Source: Balanoglossus misakiensis
Taxonomy: Eukaryota > Hemichordata
NCBI GenBank assembly: GCA_040954595.2
Contig: CM082590.2
Location: 7,936,001-8,000,000 of the forward strand
Length of the DNA stretch: 64,000 nucleotides
Direction: 5' to 3'
A program made the translations under genes and the position numbers. Every line of letters begins with the position of its first letter. Position 1 is the stretch's first letter. This document shows, piece after piece, positions 1-12,259 of this stretch. The notes below the pieces were generated by a model. The model ran no database searches, was not told where the DNA came from, and was given only the letters and a program-made list of their open reading frames with translations.

Positions 1-560
1 TTTTCCGGAGCGAATGGGATGAATTCTCTCCTGTTATTAGCAGACAGCTGGGTTATATTTAGGGTCAAAAGTTTTAGGATCAAAAGTTTTGTCATCAGTC
101 AAAGTACAATAAATCCTGTCTAAATTCCCATATAGCTGCCAAATTTCACATATTTTTTCCACAGTAAAATACTTCATATATATTCCCTATCCCCAGAGTT
201 ATTTGAAAGTCTGTATACATATCTGTAAGCTAATTTAGATGGACTAATCTAACTTTGAAAAAATTTAATAAAAATTGTGAAATTAATTCCCAAAGTGGCA
301 GTCCATGGGTGTTTAATTCTTATTGTACGTATACTTATATTGGTTTTAGCCAATGCAAAAAATTCAGTTGATTCACACACAAAAATCTTTAAAAAAAGTA
401 AATAGTTTCAGCTGTTGGACTAGCAAGACTGTGAGATCGATGGATGGTCTTATACCCACAAATTGTGCGAAATTGTGAGAGCTTTTTATTCTTAAAGAAC
501 TCTGATCTGATGATTACTCAGAGTAAAATAAACCCGAAAGTTCCAAAGTACATGTAATCC
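1..560. other. AT-rich spacer, nothing recognised
   Basis: No long reading frame, splice-flanked coding segment or repeat array could be seen here. The stretch is AT-rich with scattered homopolymer runs. Confidence 0.5.
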
Positions 561-1125
561 ACAGTATAGTACGTTGCAAGAAGGCGCTCGTCACAATTCG
601 ACCACAGGCGAGGACTTCCGCAGCGGAGAAGCCGTAGACAAAGCTTTATGGCGATAATAATGAACTTGTCGACAAAAAAGGGGTACATGGTCTAAAATGA
701 AGCTCAACTCGCTCCTTGCCAACATAAATTTCATGTTTTGTGGGCAGTTTCACTGGGAGAAAGCGAGAAATCGCTAATATCGTGATCGTACGTTGCAAGA
801 GGGCGCTCGTCAGAATTTGCCAACAGGCGAGGACTTGCACAGCGGGTAAGCCATTTCCAAAGCTTTTTGGCGATAATAATGAGCTTGTCGAAAGAAAAGA
901 GGGTATATTGTCGAAAATGGAACTTAACTCGATCCTGGCCAACATAAATTTCATGTTTTGTGGGCAGTTTCGCTAGGAAAGAGCGTAAATACTGGGCTCG
1001 CGTACGTTACAGCGTGAAACAAAGTAAGTTTGACTTCTGTCGCAAGAGGGCGCTCGTCAATATTTGACAACAGGCGATGTCAACTTGCACATCAGGGAAG
1101 CTTTTGGCAAGGGTTTACGACGAAA
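560..1125. repeat. Tandem repeat, ~220-bp unit, about 2.5 copies
   Basis: The segment starting ACGTTGCAAG at about 571 recurs at about 790 (219 bp later) and, more diverged, near 1,037. Shared landmarks are GGCGCTCGTCA, ACAGGCGAGGACTT, TTTGGCGATAATAATGA and AACATAAATTTCATGTTTTG. Short open frames on both strands in this stretch recur only because the DNA recurs. Confidence 0.8.
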
Positions 1126-1129
1126 CAAT

Positions 1130-1830
1130 ATTGTTTTTTTTTCATGGGTTAAAGCTCATGAAAATTTTTCATGGGCTATAGCTCATGAAAATTTTCAAGA
1201 ATTGAAATTTTCGTTTTGGACATTTTTCATGGGTTATAGCCCATGAAAAAAAATCATGAGCTATAACCCATGAAAAAATTTTATGGGCTATAAACAATGA
1301 AAAATGTCCAAAATGAAAATTTCAATTCATGAAAATTTTCAAGAATTGAAATTTTCATTTTGGACATTTTTCATGGGTTATAGCCCATGAAAAAAAATCA
1401 TGAGCTATAACCCATGAAAAATTTTTATGGGCTATAAACCATGAAAAATGTCCAAAATGAAAATTTCAATTCATGAAAATTTTCAAGAATTGAAATTTTC
1501 GTTTTGGACATTTTTCATGGGTTATAGCCCATGAAAAAAAATCATGAGCTATAACTCATGAAAATTTTTCATGAGCCATAACCCATGAAAAATGTCCAAA
1601 ATGAAAATTTCAATTCTTGAAAATTTTCATGAGCTATAACCCATGAAAATTTTTCATGAGCCATAACCCATGAAAAATGTCCAAAATGAAAATTTCAATT
1701 CTTGAAAATTTTCATGAGCTATAACCCATGAAAATTTTTCATGAGCTTTTAATCATGAAAAATGTCCAAAATGAAAATTTCAATTCTTGAAAATTTTCAT
1801 GAGCTATAACCCATGAAAAATGGGCTATAA
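1130..1830. repeat. Palindrome-rich AT satellite
   Basis: The sequence alternates short palindromic modules: CATGGGTTATAGCCCATGA, TCATGAGCTATAACCCATGA, TTCAAGAATTGAA and a TTTTGGACATTTTTCATGG box with its inverse. The modules are arranged in both orientations and recur every ~85-140 bp, so either strand can fold into nested stem-loops. No coding signal. Confidence 0.85.
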
Positions 1831-1894
1831 GTCTAACCCAGCATCCAATCTTGAGAGCAGAAATGGTCCTATCGCCCTCTATAGTCAAAATTGT

Positions 1895-2155
1895 ATATAT
1901 TCTCCGCCATCTTCTCCATTGTCATGAATATTTATAAGCTGGGCTAATGAATAATAAAAAGCCTGGCTGAGTTGGGGTATGACGTCACCAGGCTTATTAT
2001 TCATTAGCTTATAAATATTAACGACGGGAGAAGATGGCGGAGAATACTTATTATTCATTAGCTTATAAATATTAACGACGGGAGAAGATGGCGGAGAATA
2101 CTTATAAGCTAATGAATAATAATAAGCGTACGCAGTTGCGTGACGTCATACTGCG
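1895..2155. repeat. Inverted and direct repeat with YY1-like and CRE-like motifs
   Basis: An arm at about 1,898-1,960 (TTCTCCGCCATCTTCTCC onward) is repeated in inverse at about 1,988-2,046, and that arm is then repeated directly at about 2,047-2,100. Each arm carries AAGATGGCGG or its complement (1,904-1,913, 2,031-2,040, 2,085-2,094). The loop and the right end each carry a perfect TGACGTCA (1,980-1,987 and 2,141-2,148). The motifs match YY1 and CREB/ATF consensus sites; their use as promoter elements is inference. Confidence 0.6.
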
Positions 2156-2349
2156 ATCAGCATTTGTAGTCATTACCACTAGGGGCGCACTAATGAGGTC
2201 AGGATATCCCCCTAATGCTGACCTTCGACCTTTGACCCACACGTGTTTCATGGAAGTCCCATGTCGGCATGTAAACACGCGAATAGCTTACAAATTGCCT
2301 CGAACTTTCACCAAATCCGGTCAACAAGTGCCCGTGGTTTCAATATAGG

Positions 2350-3120
2350 ATGCCTAAACTCCACACCCGTGCAAGGAGAAGACTGAATCTACAGGAAAAT
2401 TACAGTAAGATTGTATTTTTGCATGATTTTTAGTCATGTTGTGATTGTTTACATGCCGAGCGCTAGGAGTAGGGCATATGGATAGGGAATCCAACAACAG
2501 CGTGGCCAGTAAACACAGCCCTGCCGAGCAGAGCTATGATAGCCGTAGCCGTCCAACCTTCCGACAGCGTGAAATATAGGGTTCGAAGGGGCCTGGCTCC
2601 CAATAAATTCACGGTTTAGCCCACGGTTCCGACAACAACACACTCCTGCGGTGTTGGAGTGAACACAGTAGAAATCCGTCGTGTGCTCAAATCTCTGTTT
2701 TTCGGATCAAAATAACCTATAACAAAACTGGTTTTCAGTGATAAAATTACCCCTGTTTAATAATAACATTGTGAAACAAATAAACTTCAATAACGGTTAC
2801 AAATGAGATGACCGCTTCGCTGTAAATGTAACTTGTAAGTGGTTAGACCTTCATTGAAAATCTTCAATTGGTGTGTAATAATAGTAGGTGGGTACCGGGT
2901 CGACACCATGGTTCAGGGTTTGAATCGTTTTAATAGCTTTAGTACTTTTTATTTCTCGAGCATTATCTCGGTTGTTTACAAAACCATCAGTTCTGTGGAA
3001 AAAAAAGAATAAACATGACGTAATGTTTTGAAAGTAGTAACATACATAATTACCATAATGAAATTCACATAGTATACTCAGTGTGTATATTTCAGGGTAT
3101 TTCTGTGATATGTAAAAAAT
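2350..3120. other. Block A leader, no gene recognised
   Basis: Mostly single-copy within block A and paired with about 55,200-56,000 in block B. A short minus-strand frame near 2,449-2,643 is conserved in the other copy, but there is no recognisable domain and the conservation follows the DNA duplication. Confidence 0.5.
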
Positions 3121-4900
3121 TCTGTCAGATTATTTTTATTTTGCAGAATTTATACAAAATGTTCAGTAATATCCCCCGGAAGCTTAAATTTTGGGTTAAA
3201 TATTAAAATAACCTTTATATCTTGACTTGAAATAGAAATACAGCCATATAAACAGGACTAAAATGTCAAACAGCTTGTTAGGCTAGGATATTCCCATCCC
3301 AAGTGTTCTGCTGAGGTTGTAAATAAGTGGGCCCAAATATCCCCTTGAAGTTTAAATTTTGGGTTAAGTATTAATTAACCTTTATATATTGACTATAATG
3401 ACTTGAAATAGACAATACAGCCAGATAAACAGGGCTGAAATGTCTAATAGCTTGTCAGGCTAGGATATTTCCATCCTCAGTGTTCTGCTGAGGTTGTAAA
3501 TAAATGGGGCCAAATTTCCCCTGGAAGCTTAAATTTGGGGTTAAATATGAATTAACCTTTATATATTGACTATAAAGACTTGAAATAGAAAATACAGCCA
3601 GATAAACAGGGCTGAAATGTCACTCTGCTTGTCAGGCTAGGATATATCCATCCCCAGTGTTCTGCTGAGGTTGTAAATAAATGGGGCCAAATTTCCCCTG
3701 GAAGCTTAAATTTGGGGTTAAATATGAATTAACCTTTATATATTGACTATAAAGACTTGAAATAGAAAATACAGCCAGATAAACAGGGCTGAAATGTCAC
3801 TCTGCTTGTCAGGCTAGGATATTTCCATCCTCAGTGTTCTGCTGAGGTTGTAAATAAATGGGGCCAAATTTCCCCTGGAAGCTTAAATTTGGGGTTAAAT
3901 ATGAATTAACCTTTATATATTGACTATAAAGACTTGAAATAGAAAATACAGCCAGATAAACAGGGCTGAAATGTCACTCTGCTTGTCAGGCTAGGATATA
4001 TCCATCCCCAGTGTTCTGCTGAGGTTGTAAAGAAGTGGGGCCAAATTTCCCCTGGAAGCTTAAATTTGGGGTTAAATATTAATTAACCTTTACATATTGA
4101 CTATAAAGACTTGAAATAGAAAATACAGCCAGATAAACAGGGCTGAAATGTCAAACAGCTTGTCAGGCTAGGATATATCCATCCCCAGTGTTCTGCTGAG
4201 GTTGTAAAGAAGTGGGGCCAAATTTCCCCTGGAAGCTTAAATTTGGGGTTAAATATTAATTAACCTTTACATATTGACTATAAAGACTTGAAATAGAAAA
4301 TACAGCCAGATAAACAGGGCTGAAATGTCAAACAGCTTGTCAGGCTAGGATATATCCATCCCCAGTGTTCTGCTGAGGTTGTAAAGAAGTGGGGCCAAAT
4401 TTCCCCTGGAAGCTTAAATTTGGGGTTAAATATTAATTAACCTTTACATATTGACTATAAAGACTTGAAATAGAAAATACAGCCAGATAAACAGGGCTGA
4501 AATGTCAAACAGCTTGTCAGGCTAGGATATATCCATCCCCAGTGTTCTGCTGAGGTTGTAAAGAAGTGGGGCCAAATTTCCCCTGGAAGCTTAAATTTGG
4601 GGTTAAATATTAATTAACCTTTACATATTGACTATAAAGACTTGAAATAGAAAATACAGCCAGATAAACAGGGCTGAAATGTCAAACAGCTTGTCAGGCT
4701 AGGATATCTCCATCCCCAGTGTTCTGCTGAGGTTGTAAATAAGTGGGGCCAAATTTCCCCTGGAAGCTTAAATTTTGGGTTAAATATTTTATCATCTTTA
4801 TATATTGACAATAAAGACAGTCAGATAAATTTTAATATTTACCAGTGAAGCTTATATTTTGCCAAAGTTTCGAAAAAAAATTAAATAGCTTGTCAGGCTA
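3120..4900. repeat. 177-bp satellite array, about 10 copies
   Basis: TAGGATAT recurs at 3,461, 3,638, 3,815 and 3,992, that is, every 177 bp. Each unit contains GGGGCCAAATTTCCCCTGG, ATTGACTATAAAGACTTG and CAGCCAGATAAACAGGGCTG. Neighbouring units share private variants: CACTCTGCTTGTC in the left units, AAACAGCTTGTC and AAAGAAGTGGGG in the right ones. This indicates local homogenisation. The outer units are more diverged. Confidence 0.92.
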
Positions 4901-5389
4901 GGATATACCCATCCTGTTGTAAATAAGTGGGACTAAATGTTCCCTGTTCAAATCATTATAAAGCACATGATGTACACAAATATAGATCTATCACTAACAT
5001 GTAAGAAAAATAAGTCGCTGAAAACCAGTGTTTTGGAGTAATTAGTTTGATTAATCTTTATGTAAAACATAAATATGTCGTCGAGATAAAATAATTTCAA
5101 CTTGAAAGGATAGTGGCTTTTAGCAAAATTATTAAAAATCAATGACAGAAAATCACTTAAACCAAGTCTTAACTACTTTAATTTGGTTTTGTCACACCAA
5201 GATCAACTTTTCTGTTCTATTTGTTGAAATGCTAGGCTAAATTTTACTTTCAAAATCAAACTGTATGTGTTGAGCTCAGGCCAAGTACTATGTGTGGTCA
5301 TTTACATATGGAAGGACATGTACACTAACTATGCAGGGACCATGTTGAACTTTCAGTATAGACTTACTTTCTTGTCATTTTTTACAACT

Positions 5390-8300
5390 TTTAAAACTGT
5401 ATAGCCAGATAAAAATTTCCTGACGTGATTTCTACAACAGTTCCCCTTCTAGTTACCGTGTTTTTGCGCTTTAAACATTCAAAATAGAAGTATCCGGTCA
5501 AATTCAAAATGTGCCACTGTTTGCGTGTTGACATCGGCGACTGACTCTGTCTCCATAGGATTACACGCGTCACCGTCGCTGATCACAAGCGCCGATCGCC
5601 AATTGAAGTGAAATTTCCAGTAGAATCCAATGTTTCCTAAAGATTTTAAGTGAATTACTGTATAGCCCTGTATGTATAGACTTCATTTTTTACTAAAGTA
5701 CAAGACCTAGCAACTTCTCAAGAAAAGAAATCGCCGTTTTTCCGTGTGTGTTGTTGGCTTCCCGACTTAGCGTATCTCAACGCTGTCCATTGCATTGCAT
5801 TGCTTATCGATGTCCACAGTGACACGCCCCCTTCATTTCTCAGTGGCAATACTCAAGAAAACTCGCTGTTTCATTCAGACTTAAATTGAAAATGTTTGCG
5901 AAAATATCACCAATCGATTTGTGTTGATGTAAAGAAATTTTTAAAGCAAAAACTGAGAAAATCGACCGAGATTTGAGCAAACGGCGACGCGTTCTTTCAT
6001 ACTTGTGCGAGTGACCGTGTTTATTTCATTGGCGTCCATTGATACTGTTGTTGAACATCCGTGTACTTAAAATCACTTTCATTCAAAATATTTCTGGTTC
6101 CTGACTCTATTTTTTGTGTAAAAGTTAGTTCCATGCAATAATCATTTAGAAAAGTGTATAGACTAAGGGCTAGGGTTATTTGCTATTTCTGTAATCGAAA
6201 TTTAATGTGCCACTGTTTGCGTGTTGATATCGGCGGCCGACTCAGTCTCCATAGGATTACACGCGTCCACCGTCACTGATCATCAGCGCCGATCGCCGAT
6301 TGAAGTGAAATTTCCTGTAGAAACTAGCGTTTTCATAATATTTTTCCTGAACTACAATATGGCACGATATGTATACACTTCATGTTTCTTAAAGTACAAG
6401 CTCTAGCAACTTCTCCAAAAATGTAATCGCCGTTTTTCTGCGTATGTTGTTGGTTTCCGTATCTCAACGCCAGTGTTTATCAACGTCCATAGTGACACGC
6501 CCCCTTTATTTACCAATGGCAATACTCAAGAAAACTCGCTGTTTCATTCAGACCGTAGTTGAAAATGTTTGCGGGCATATCACCAATCAAATTGTGTTGA
6601 TGTAAACAAGTTTTTAAAGCAAAAAAACTGAGAAAATCGACAGAGTACTTCGCCATTTCTGCAAACGAAATTTCCCTGTAGACGTGTTGATATCGGCGAC
6701 TGACTCTGTCTCCATAGGATTACACGCGTCACCGTCGCTGATCACAGGCGCCGATCGCCGATTGAAGTGAAATTTCCAGTAGAATCCAAAGTTTCCTAAA
6801 GATTTTAAGTGAATTACCATATAGCCCTATATGTGTAAACTTCATGTTTCTAAAAGTACAAGCTCTAGCAACTTCTCCAAAAATGTAATCGCCGTTTTTC
6901 TGCGTGTGTTGTTGGCTGCCCGACTTCGCGTATCTCAACGCTGTCCATTGCATTGCATTGCTTATCGATGTCAACAGCGACACGCCCCTTCATTTCTCAG
7001 TGGCAATACTCACGAAAACTCGCTGTTTCATTCAGACAGAAATTGTAAATGTTTGCATAGTTATCACCATTCGATTTGTTTTGATGTAAAGAAGTATTGT
7101 TAGCAAAAAACTGAGAAAATCGACAGAGTACTTCGCCATTTCTGCAAACGAAATGTCCCTGTATACGTGTTGATAGCGGCCGACTGACTCTGTCTCCATA
7201 GGATTACACGTACACGCGTCACCGTCGCTGATCACCAGCGCCGATCGCGAATTGAAGTGAAATTTCCATTAGAATCTGATGCTTCCTAAAGATTTGTTGT
7301 GAATAACTATATAGCCCTGTATGTATAGAGTTCATTTTTACTAAAGTAAAAGACCTAGCAACTTCTCAAGAAAAGAAATCACCGTTTTTCCGCGTGTGTT
7401 GTTGGCTGCCCGACTTCGCGTATCTCAACGCTGTCCATTGTTTATCAACGTCCAAGGTGACACGCCCCCTTTATTTACCAGTGGCAATACTCACGAAAAC
7501 TCGCTGTTTCATTCAGACAGAACTCGTAAATGTTTGTGCAGTTATCACCATTCGATTTATTTTGATGTTAAGAAGTATGGTTAGCAAAAAACTGAGAAAA
7601 TCGACGGAGTACTTAGCCATTTCTGCAAACGAAATTTCATGTGCCATTGTTTACGTGTTGATAGCGGCGGCCGACTCCATAGGATTACACGCGTCCACCG
7701 TCGCTGATCAGCAGCGCGGATCGCCGATTGAAGTGAAATTTCCTGTAGAAACCAATGTTTCCCTAAGATTTTTCCTGAACTACAATATGCCCGATATATG
7801 TACACTTCATGAAACTTAAAGTACAAGCTCTAGCAACTTCTCCAGAAATGTAATCGCTGGTTTTCTGTGTGTGATGTTGGTTTCCCGACTTAGCGTATTT
7901 CAATATACGCGGTGTCCATTGTTTATCAATGTCCATAGTGACACGCCCCCTTTACTTACCAGTGGCAATACTCACGAAAACTCGCTGTTTAATTCAGACA
8001 GAACTTGTAAATGTTTGCGCAGTTATCACCATTCGATTTGTTTTGATGTAAAGAAGTATGGTTAGCATAAAAACTGAGAAAATCGACAGAGTACTTCGCC
8101 ATTTCTGCAAACGAAATTTCATGTGCCACTGTTTACGTGTTGATATCGGCGGCCAACTCTGTCTCCATAGGATTACACGTACACGAGTCACCGTCGCTGA
8201 TCACCAGCGCCGATCGCCGATTGAAGTGAAATTTTCAGTAGAATCCAAAGATTCCCAAATATTTATTGTGAACTACGATATAGCCCTATGTGTATACGGT

Positions 8301-8830
8301 TTATTTTGACTAAAGTACAAGCTCTAGCAATTTCTCAAGACATGAAATCGCCGTTTTTCTGCGTGTGTTGTTGGTTTCCCGACTTCGCGTATCTCAACGC
8401 TGTCCATTGTTTATCAATGTCCACAGTGACACGCCCCCTTTATTTACCAGTGGCAATACTCACGAAAACTCGCTGTTTCATTCAGACAGAAATCGTAAAT
8501 GTTTGCGCAATTATCACCATTCGATTTGTTTTGATGTAAAGAAGTATGGTTAGCATAAAAACTGAGAAAATCGACAGAGTACTTCGCCATTTCTGCAAAC
8601 GAAATTTCATGTGCCACTGTTTACGTGTTGATAGCGGCGGCCGACTCTGTCTCCATAGGATTACACGCGTCACCGTCGCTGATCACCAGCGCCGATCGCC
8701 GATTGAAGTGAAATTTTCCGTAGAATCCAAAGATTTATTGTAGACTACATATAGCCCTATGTGTATACGCTTCATTTCCACTAAAGTACAAGACCTAGCC
8801 ACTTCTCCAGAAATTTAATCGCCGTTTTCC
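5390..8830. repeat. ~485-bp tandem array (first unit ~696 bp)
   Basis: The landmark CTCCATAGGATTACACG recurs near 5,550, 6,246, 6,707, 7,191, 7,675, 8,163 and 8,650, giving spacings of about 696, 461, 484, 484, 488 and 487. Each unit also has GCTGATCACCAGCGCCGATC, a TCTCAACGCTGTCCATTG box and GTGACACGCCCCCTTTA. The longer first unit has an extra segment with GCAAACGGCGACGCGTTC. Several short frames on both strands are repeat-borne and not supported as genes. Confidence 0.9.
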
Positions 8831-8901
8831 GCGTGTGTTGGATGCCCTATACTTAGCGTGTTTACTTCCGTGTTGTCAATTTCAGTGGAGGTGATAGTTG
8901 G

Positions 8902-8998
8902 TGCGCATGCGCAGTACAGAGACGCACTTAGTGATAGACGCTTTCCCACGTGTGTTGGTTGCCCTATACTTTAGCGTGTTAGTTGATACGCATGCGCA
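8902..8998. promoter_or_regulatory. Paired NRF1-type palindromes (block A)
   Basis: TGCGCATGCGCA lies at 8,902-8,913, and a one-mismatch copy TACGCATGCGCA at 8,987-8,998, just past the end of the ~485-bp array. Both sit in a duplicated ~85-bp context with ACGTGTGTTGG. The motif is the textbook NRF1 site of TATA-less promoters. Promoter activity here is inference. Confidence 0.5.
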
Positions 8999-9049
8999 GC
9001 ACATAGACAGACTTAGTGTTAGATGCATTCAAAGTTTTGCCTGAAGTTG

Positions 9050-9600
9050 TAACTCACTTTAGCTTTGTTATTTCGCGTAGTTTTCTGTTTGAGAGGCTTT
9101 TATAGAGTTTAATCTGGTCTGTTGAAAGCTAACGTGTAGATTACCTGTTATTTTGAGCAGTATTTGTTCATTTTTCGATTTTTTACTGATTTTATTATGA
9201 TGTGTGACTGTACGTTATTTCCTTTATCAGTAAATGAGATTAAATTCTATAAAATGGAATTTCATTGTCACATTGTGCATTTCTTAGCTTGTTGTGTAAA
9301 CGATGATTTTACTTTTACAATCTGAAAAAGAGTACAGTAAACATAGAGTTTGTGTTTTTTTCCAGATTGTAAATTTTAAAGTCTCTTACATTACAAGGGC
9401 GATGCTTACGGTATGGAGAGAGTGAGTGTTTTGTTTGTCTTATTTCAATTTTTTTTTATTGTAGATGAAATTTATCAGTTGCCCTTTACACCGTGTGTTC
9501 TGTACTTTTACAGCGCAACCTTTAATTTAGCAATTTTTCACATTTTCATTGCTTTAGCTGTTAAAATAATGGAAAATTCATTGTTTTAAGCAAACCAGCC
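9050..9600. other. Block A unique segment after the NRF1-like pair
   Basis: AT-rich sequence almost identical to about 61,220-61,780 in block B. No convincing frame, splice pair or RNA fold was identified. If the palindromes at 8,902-8,998 are a promoter, this would be the start of the transcript. Confidence 0.4.
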
Positions 9601-10140
9601 AATTCCTTCAAAATTCAGATATTTTCATCATTACCAAAAACTCCAATTCTTTCAAAATTACAGGTATTTCCATTATTTTTACCAAAAATCAAATTCCGTT
9701 AACATTTTTTTATCAAAATAGGCATCTCTTTCACAAAAATAGGCATTTCTTACCAAATTTAATGTTTTTTTTCATTATCTTATCCGAAATAGCTATTTCT
9801 TCAACCGAAATAGCCGTTTTTTCCAAAATTACACGTATTTTTCCTTATTTTCACCAAAAAAGCCATTTCGATCACTAAAATACCCATTTCTTACAAATTA
9901 AAGGTCAGTTTTACCATTAAAGTTCCAAATTTACATGCCTTTTCCACTATTTTCACCAAAATAGCCGTTTTGATCACTAAAATACCCATTTCTTTCAAAT
10001 TTAAGGTCATTTCAACCATTTTAACAGCTAAAAGCAATGCGAATGATGTAAAAAGTTGTAAAATTACTGGTTGCACTGTAAAAAGTACAGTAAAATGCAG
10101 TACACACACACTGATAAAGGAGCAACTGACAAATTTCATC
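9600..10140. repeat. Degenerate AT-rich tandem array
   Basis: Phrases such as ACCAAAATAGCCATTT, GATCACTAAAATACCCATTT and CTTTCAAATTTAAGGTCA recur every ~60-80 bp with drift. It is paired with about 61,780-62,300. An open frame over about 9,970-10,416 exists in both blocks but is low-complexity and frameshifted between them, so it is not called. Confidence 0.7.
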
Positions 10141-10214
10141 GATAAAAAAAAAAAATCACCAGAAAAAAATTTGAAATCAGCCAAAAAAAGGCGGAAAAAA
10201 AATTTTGGGGAAAA

Positions 10215-10435
10215 ATTTTTGTCTCTCGCCCTTCTCTCTCCTCCTCATCTTGTCTCCCCCCCCTTCTTCCTCCTCCTCATCTTGTCTCCCTCCCTCCTAT
10301 CCTTCCTACCTGTTGCATGCCCCCCTCCCTGTGTCTCCCCTCGTTGCATGGCCTCCCCCCTCTATCTATCCCTGGTGTATGATCTCCCCCCCCTTTATTT
10401 GACCCCTGATGCATGACCCCTCCCCATGTTTCGAC
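10215..10435. repeat. Pyrimidine-rich tract
   Basis: A CT-rich low-complexity run (CTCTCTCCTCCTCATCTTG repeated, then poly-C patches with TTGCATG spacers). It is conserved in block B at about 62,402-62,580 with a shortened CTCCTCATC section. Confidence 0.8.
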
Positions 10436-10509
10436 TTACCTGCAAATCTTCATCCTGTGTCCATGTTCCATCCACGTCCAGTCTTCTCTATGTGCACCAT
10501 GTCCACCTC

Positions 10510-10580
10510 CAGCGGGTCTTGATCTCGCGTCCTTCCACTTGCTAGTCACTTACCTTGACCACTAGGCCACGGAGCTGCAT
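10510..10580 (-). repeat. tRNA-like repeat head (degenerate)
   Basis: Read on the minus strand it begins CTCCGTGGCCTAGTGGTCAAGG, matching an RNA polymerase III A-box region, and ends with GAGATCAAGACC, a mutated B-box. No complementary acceptor stem. It is best read as a tRNA-derived repeat head. The block B counterpart is at about 62,650-62,728. Confidence 0.5.
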
Positions 10581-10829
10581 GCAAACATATGCTCGGAACT
10601 TCTATATATCGGTTACCTCACTTACTAATAAGTCAGGAATAGGAATTAGAGCCAATTTTTCGATAAAATAATGTTTATTACAGCTTCTAATGCATGGTAG
10701 AGTAAAAAAAAAGAGCATATTCCTGTTTTAAGAGAGAGAAAAAAGGAAAATAACTGGATCAAATTACCAAAGGTAACTACAAGTTGAGACTCGAGAGGGC
10801 GCTGTGCTTGGCCATTGGTTGAAAAAAAA

Positions 10830-10905
10830 CCCACCCTTGCTGGGGCTCGAACCCGGGACCGCTGCGTGGCAGGCCATGGCCCTAACCACTAGGCCACGCT
10901 AATGT
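10830..10905 (-). repeat. tRNA-like (Gly-type) SINE head
   Basis: The minus strand reads GCGTGGCCTAGTGGTTAGG, a CTGCCACGC anticodon-loop-like stretch and GGTTCGAGCCC (B-box). It resembles tRNA-Gly(GCC) in the anticodon region, but the 5' and 3' ends do not pair as an acceptor stem and there is extra sequence in the arms. A tRNA-derived repeat is more likely than a working tRNA gene. Confidence 0.6.
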
Positions 10906-11369
10906 TTGAAAAGGTGATCAAACACTTAGGTTATGAATGCCACAACGTAATTGTATGTAAACAAGATGGCTCGATCTCGTAAAAGCAAGTACTTTTTGAC
11001 TTGCTAAAAGAAGACTGAGCTTGTTCTCGGTTAATACTGTTGGCGGTAACGTTAATTCAGTAGAAAGATGTTCATAGTTTGTACTTTACTGTCGAAAACA
11101 CGCATTTTTCTAAGGGCTTTAGCGCGCCTGTGTTTGGGTCAAGTCACACGTCACGGAAGGCTAAAGGTCATACACAGCGCCATCTAGAGACACTATCTAC
11201 AAGTCATATCAGTCACATGACAGTCGCATGTAAATGACTGTACGTATACGTAATCCAGGTGCAATGACGTCACGGGGAAAAAGGGGAGGAATATGAGACT
11301 ATGATGAGCGTCTTCCTAGTCACGTGAGACGCAGTGGTCATCGACATCAATCTACTATAGAAAAAAAAA

Positions 11370-11446
11370 TGAATCCCTGCCGGGAATCGAACCCGGGACC
11401 TCTCGCACCATAGCCAATCACTCTAGCCTATACGCCACACAGTCAG
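11370..11446 (-). repeat. tRNA-like SINE head
   Basis: The minus strand reads GTGTGGCGTATAGGCTAGAG, then CCCGGGTTCGATTCCCGG, a perfect T-arm with B-box. The acceptor ends are not complementary. The repeat body continues with a segment reading CTATAGACTATGCTCTT, and with TTTCTAAGGGC about 200 bp further. Confidence 0.65.
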
Positions 11447-11459
11447 TTGCCTAATTTGC

Positions 11460-11890
11460 ATGAATGCTAAGATATAACCTATAGACTATGCTCTTGGTGG
11501 TTTACTTAAGTTATTTTCGGCACGCTACGATGAGAACGGGCTTATTTACGACCCGTAACTTCCATGGTAGAATAAGCTCGATAGAAAGATGTCTGTAGTT
11601 TGTGCGATACTATCAAAAAACTTATTTCTAAGGGCGCTAGCCCTGCTGTATTACGGGCAACGCGACACAGCCCTGGATTCTGTCCACTGGGGGGGGGGGG
11701 GGGGGGGGGACCCCTCCAGAGGGCGCTTTGCACGGTGTCCGCAAATACCAGACCACACAGCCAGATCACGCAACTTTAGCCTAACAAATATGGCTTTGGC
11801 TGCGCCAACTCATAACACTGTATTTTTGCAATTATAAATTATATCGGAAAATAGTGACTTTAACCGGTTAAGATGGTTTGAACGTTGACA
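11460..11890. repeat. Body of tandem tRNA-headed unit, copy 1, with poly-G tract
   Basis: It shares GACTATGCTCTT, GGCACGCTACGATGAGAACG, GATAGAAAGATGTCTGTAG and TTATTTCTAAGGGCG with the next unit (12,050-12,260). A run of about 20 G lies at 11,690-11,709. A more diverged relative precedes it at about 11,060-11,160. Confidence 0.7.
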
Positions 11891-11969
11891 CCGCTTTTAC
11901 TTGTTACTTTATTTGGAAATCATAACACAGAAGAACACAATCCACATCTATACTCTAGAAAAAATAAAA

Positions 11970-12045
11970 TAGAATCCCTAGTGGGATTCGAACTCGTGAA
12001 CACTCTCACCGTATCCAATCACTCTAGCCACTACGCCACACAGTC
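11970..12045 (-). repeat. tRNA-like SINE head, decayed
   Basis: Same layout as the head at 11,370-11,446: minus strand GTGTGGCGTAGTGGCTAGAG and a B-box changed to GAGTTCGAATCC. It is followed by the same body to about 12,260, so the head and body form a ~590-bp tandem unit. Confidence 0.6.
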
Positions 12046-12259
12046 ATTTGCCTAATTTGCATGAATACTAAGATATAGCCTATAGACTATGCTCTTCGTG
12101 GTTTACTTAAGTTATTTTCGGCACGCTACGATGAGAACGGGCTTATTTACGGCCTGTAACTTCCATGGTAGAATAAACTCGATAGAAAGATGTCTGTAGT
12201 TTGTGCGATACTATCAAAAAACTTATTTCTAAGGGCGATAGCGCGGCTGTATTTTTGGG

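Noticed and set aside
7394-7819. Repeated frames such as VADHQRRSPIEVKF in the ~485-bp array
   Set aside because: They recur with every unit in varying lengths and both strands are equally open, so they are repeat translations.
9891-10184. Minus-strand hydrophobic frame (also 62,075-62,323)
   Set aside because: Translation of the same AT-rich repeat. Hydrophobicity follows from T-rich codons and there is no coding-specific conservation.
9970-10416. Open frame conserved between the two repeat blocks (also 62,154-62,558)
   Set aside because: It lies in an AT-rich degenerate array running into a CT tract, it is frameshifted between copies after the poly-A run, and the conservation equals that of the surrounding DNA.
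10830-10905. Working tRNA-Gly gene
   Set aside because: A-box, anticodon-like loop and B-box are visible, but the ends do not form an acceptor stem and the block B copy has drifted in the anticodon loop.
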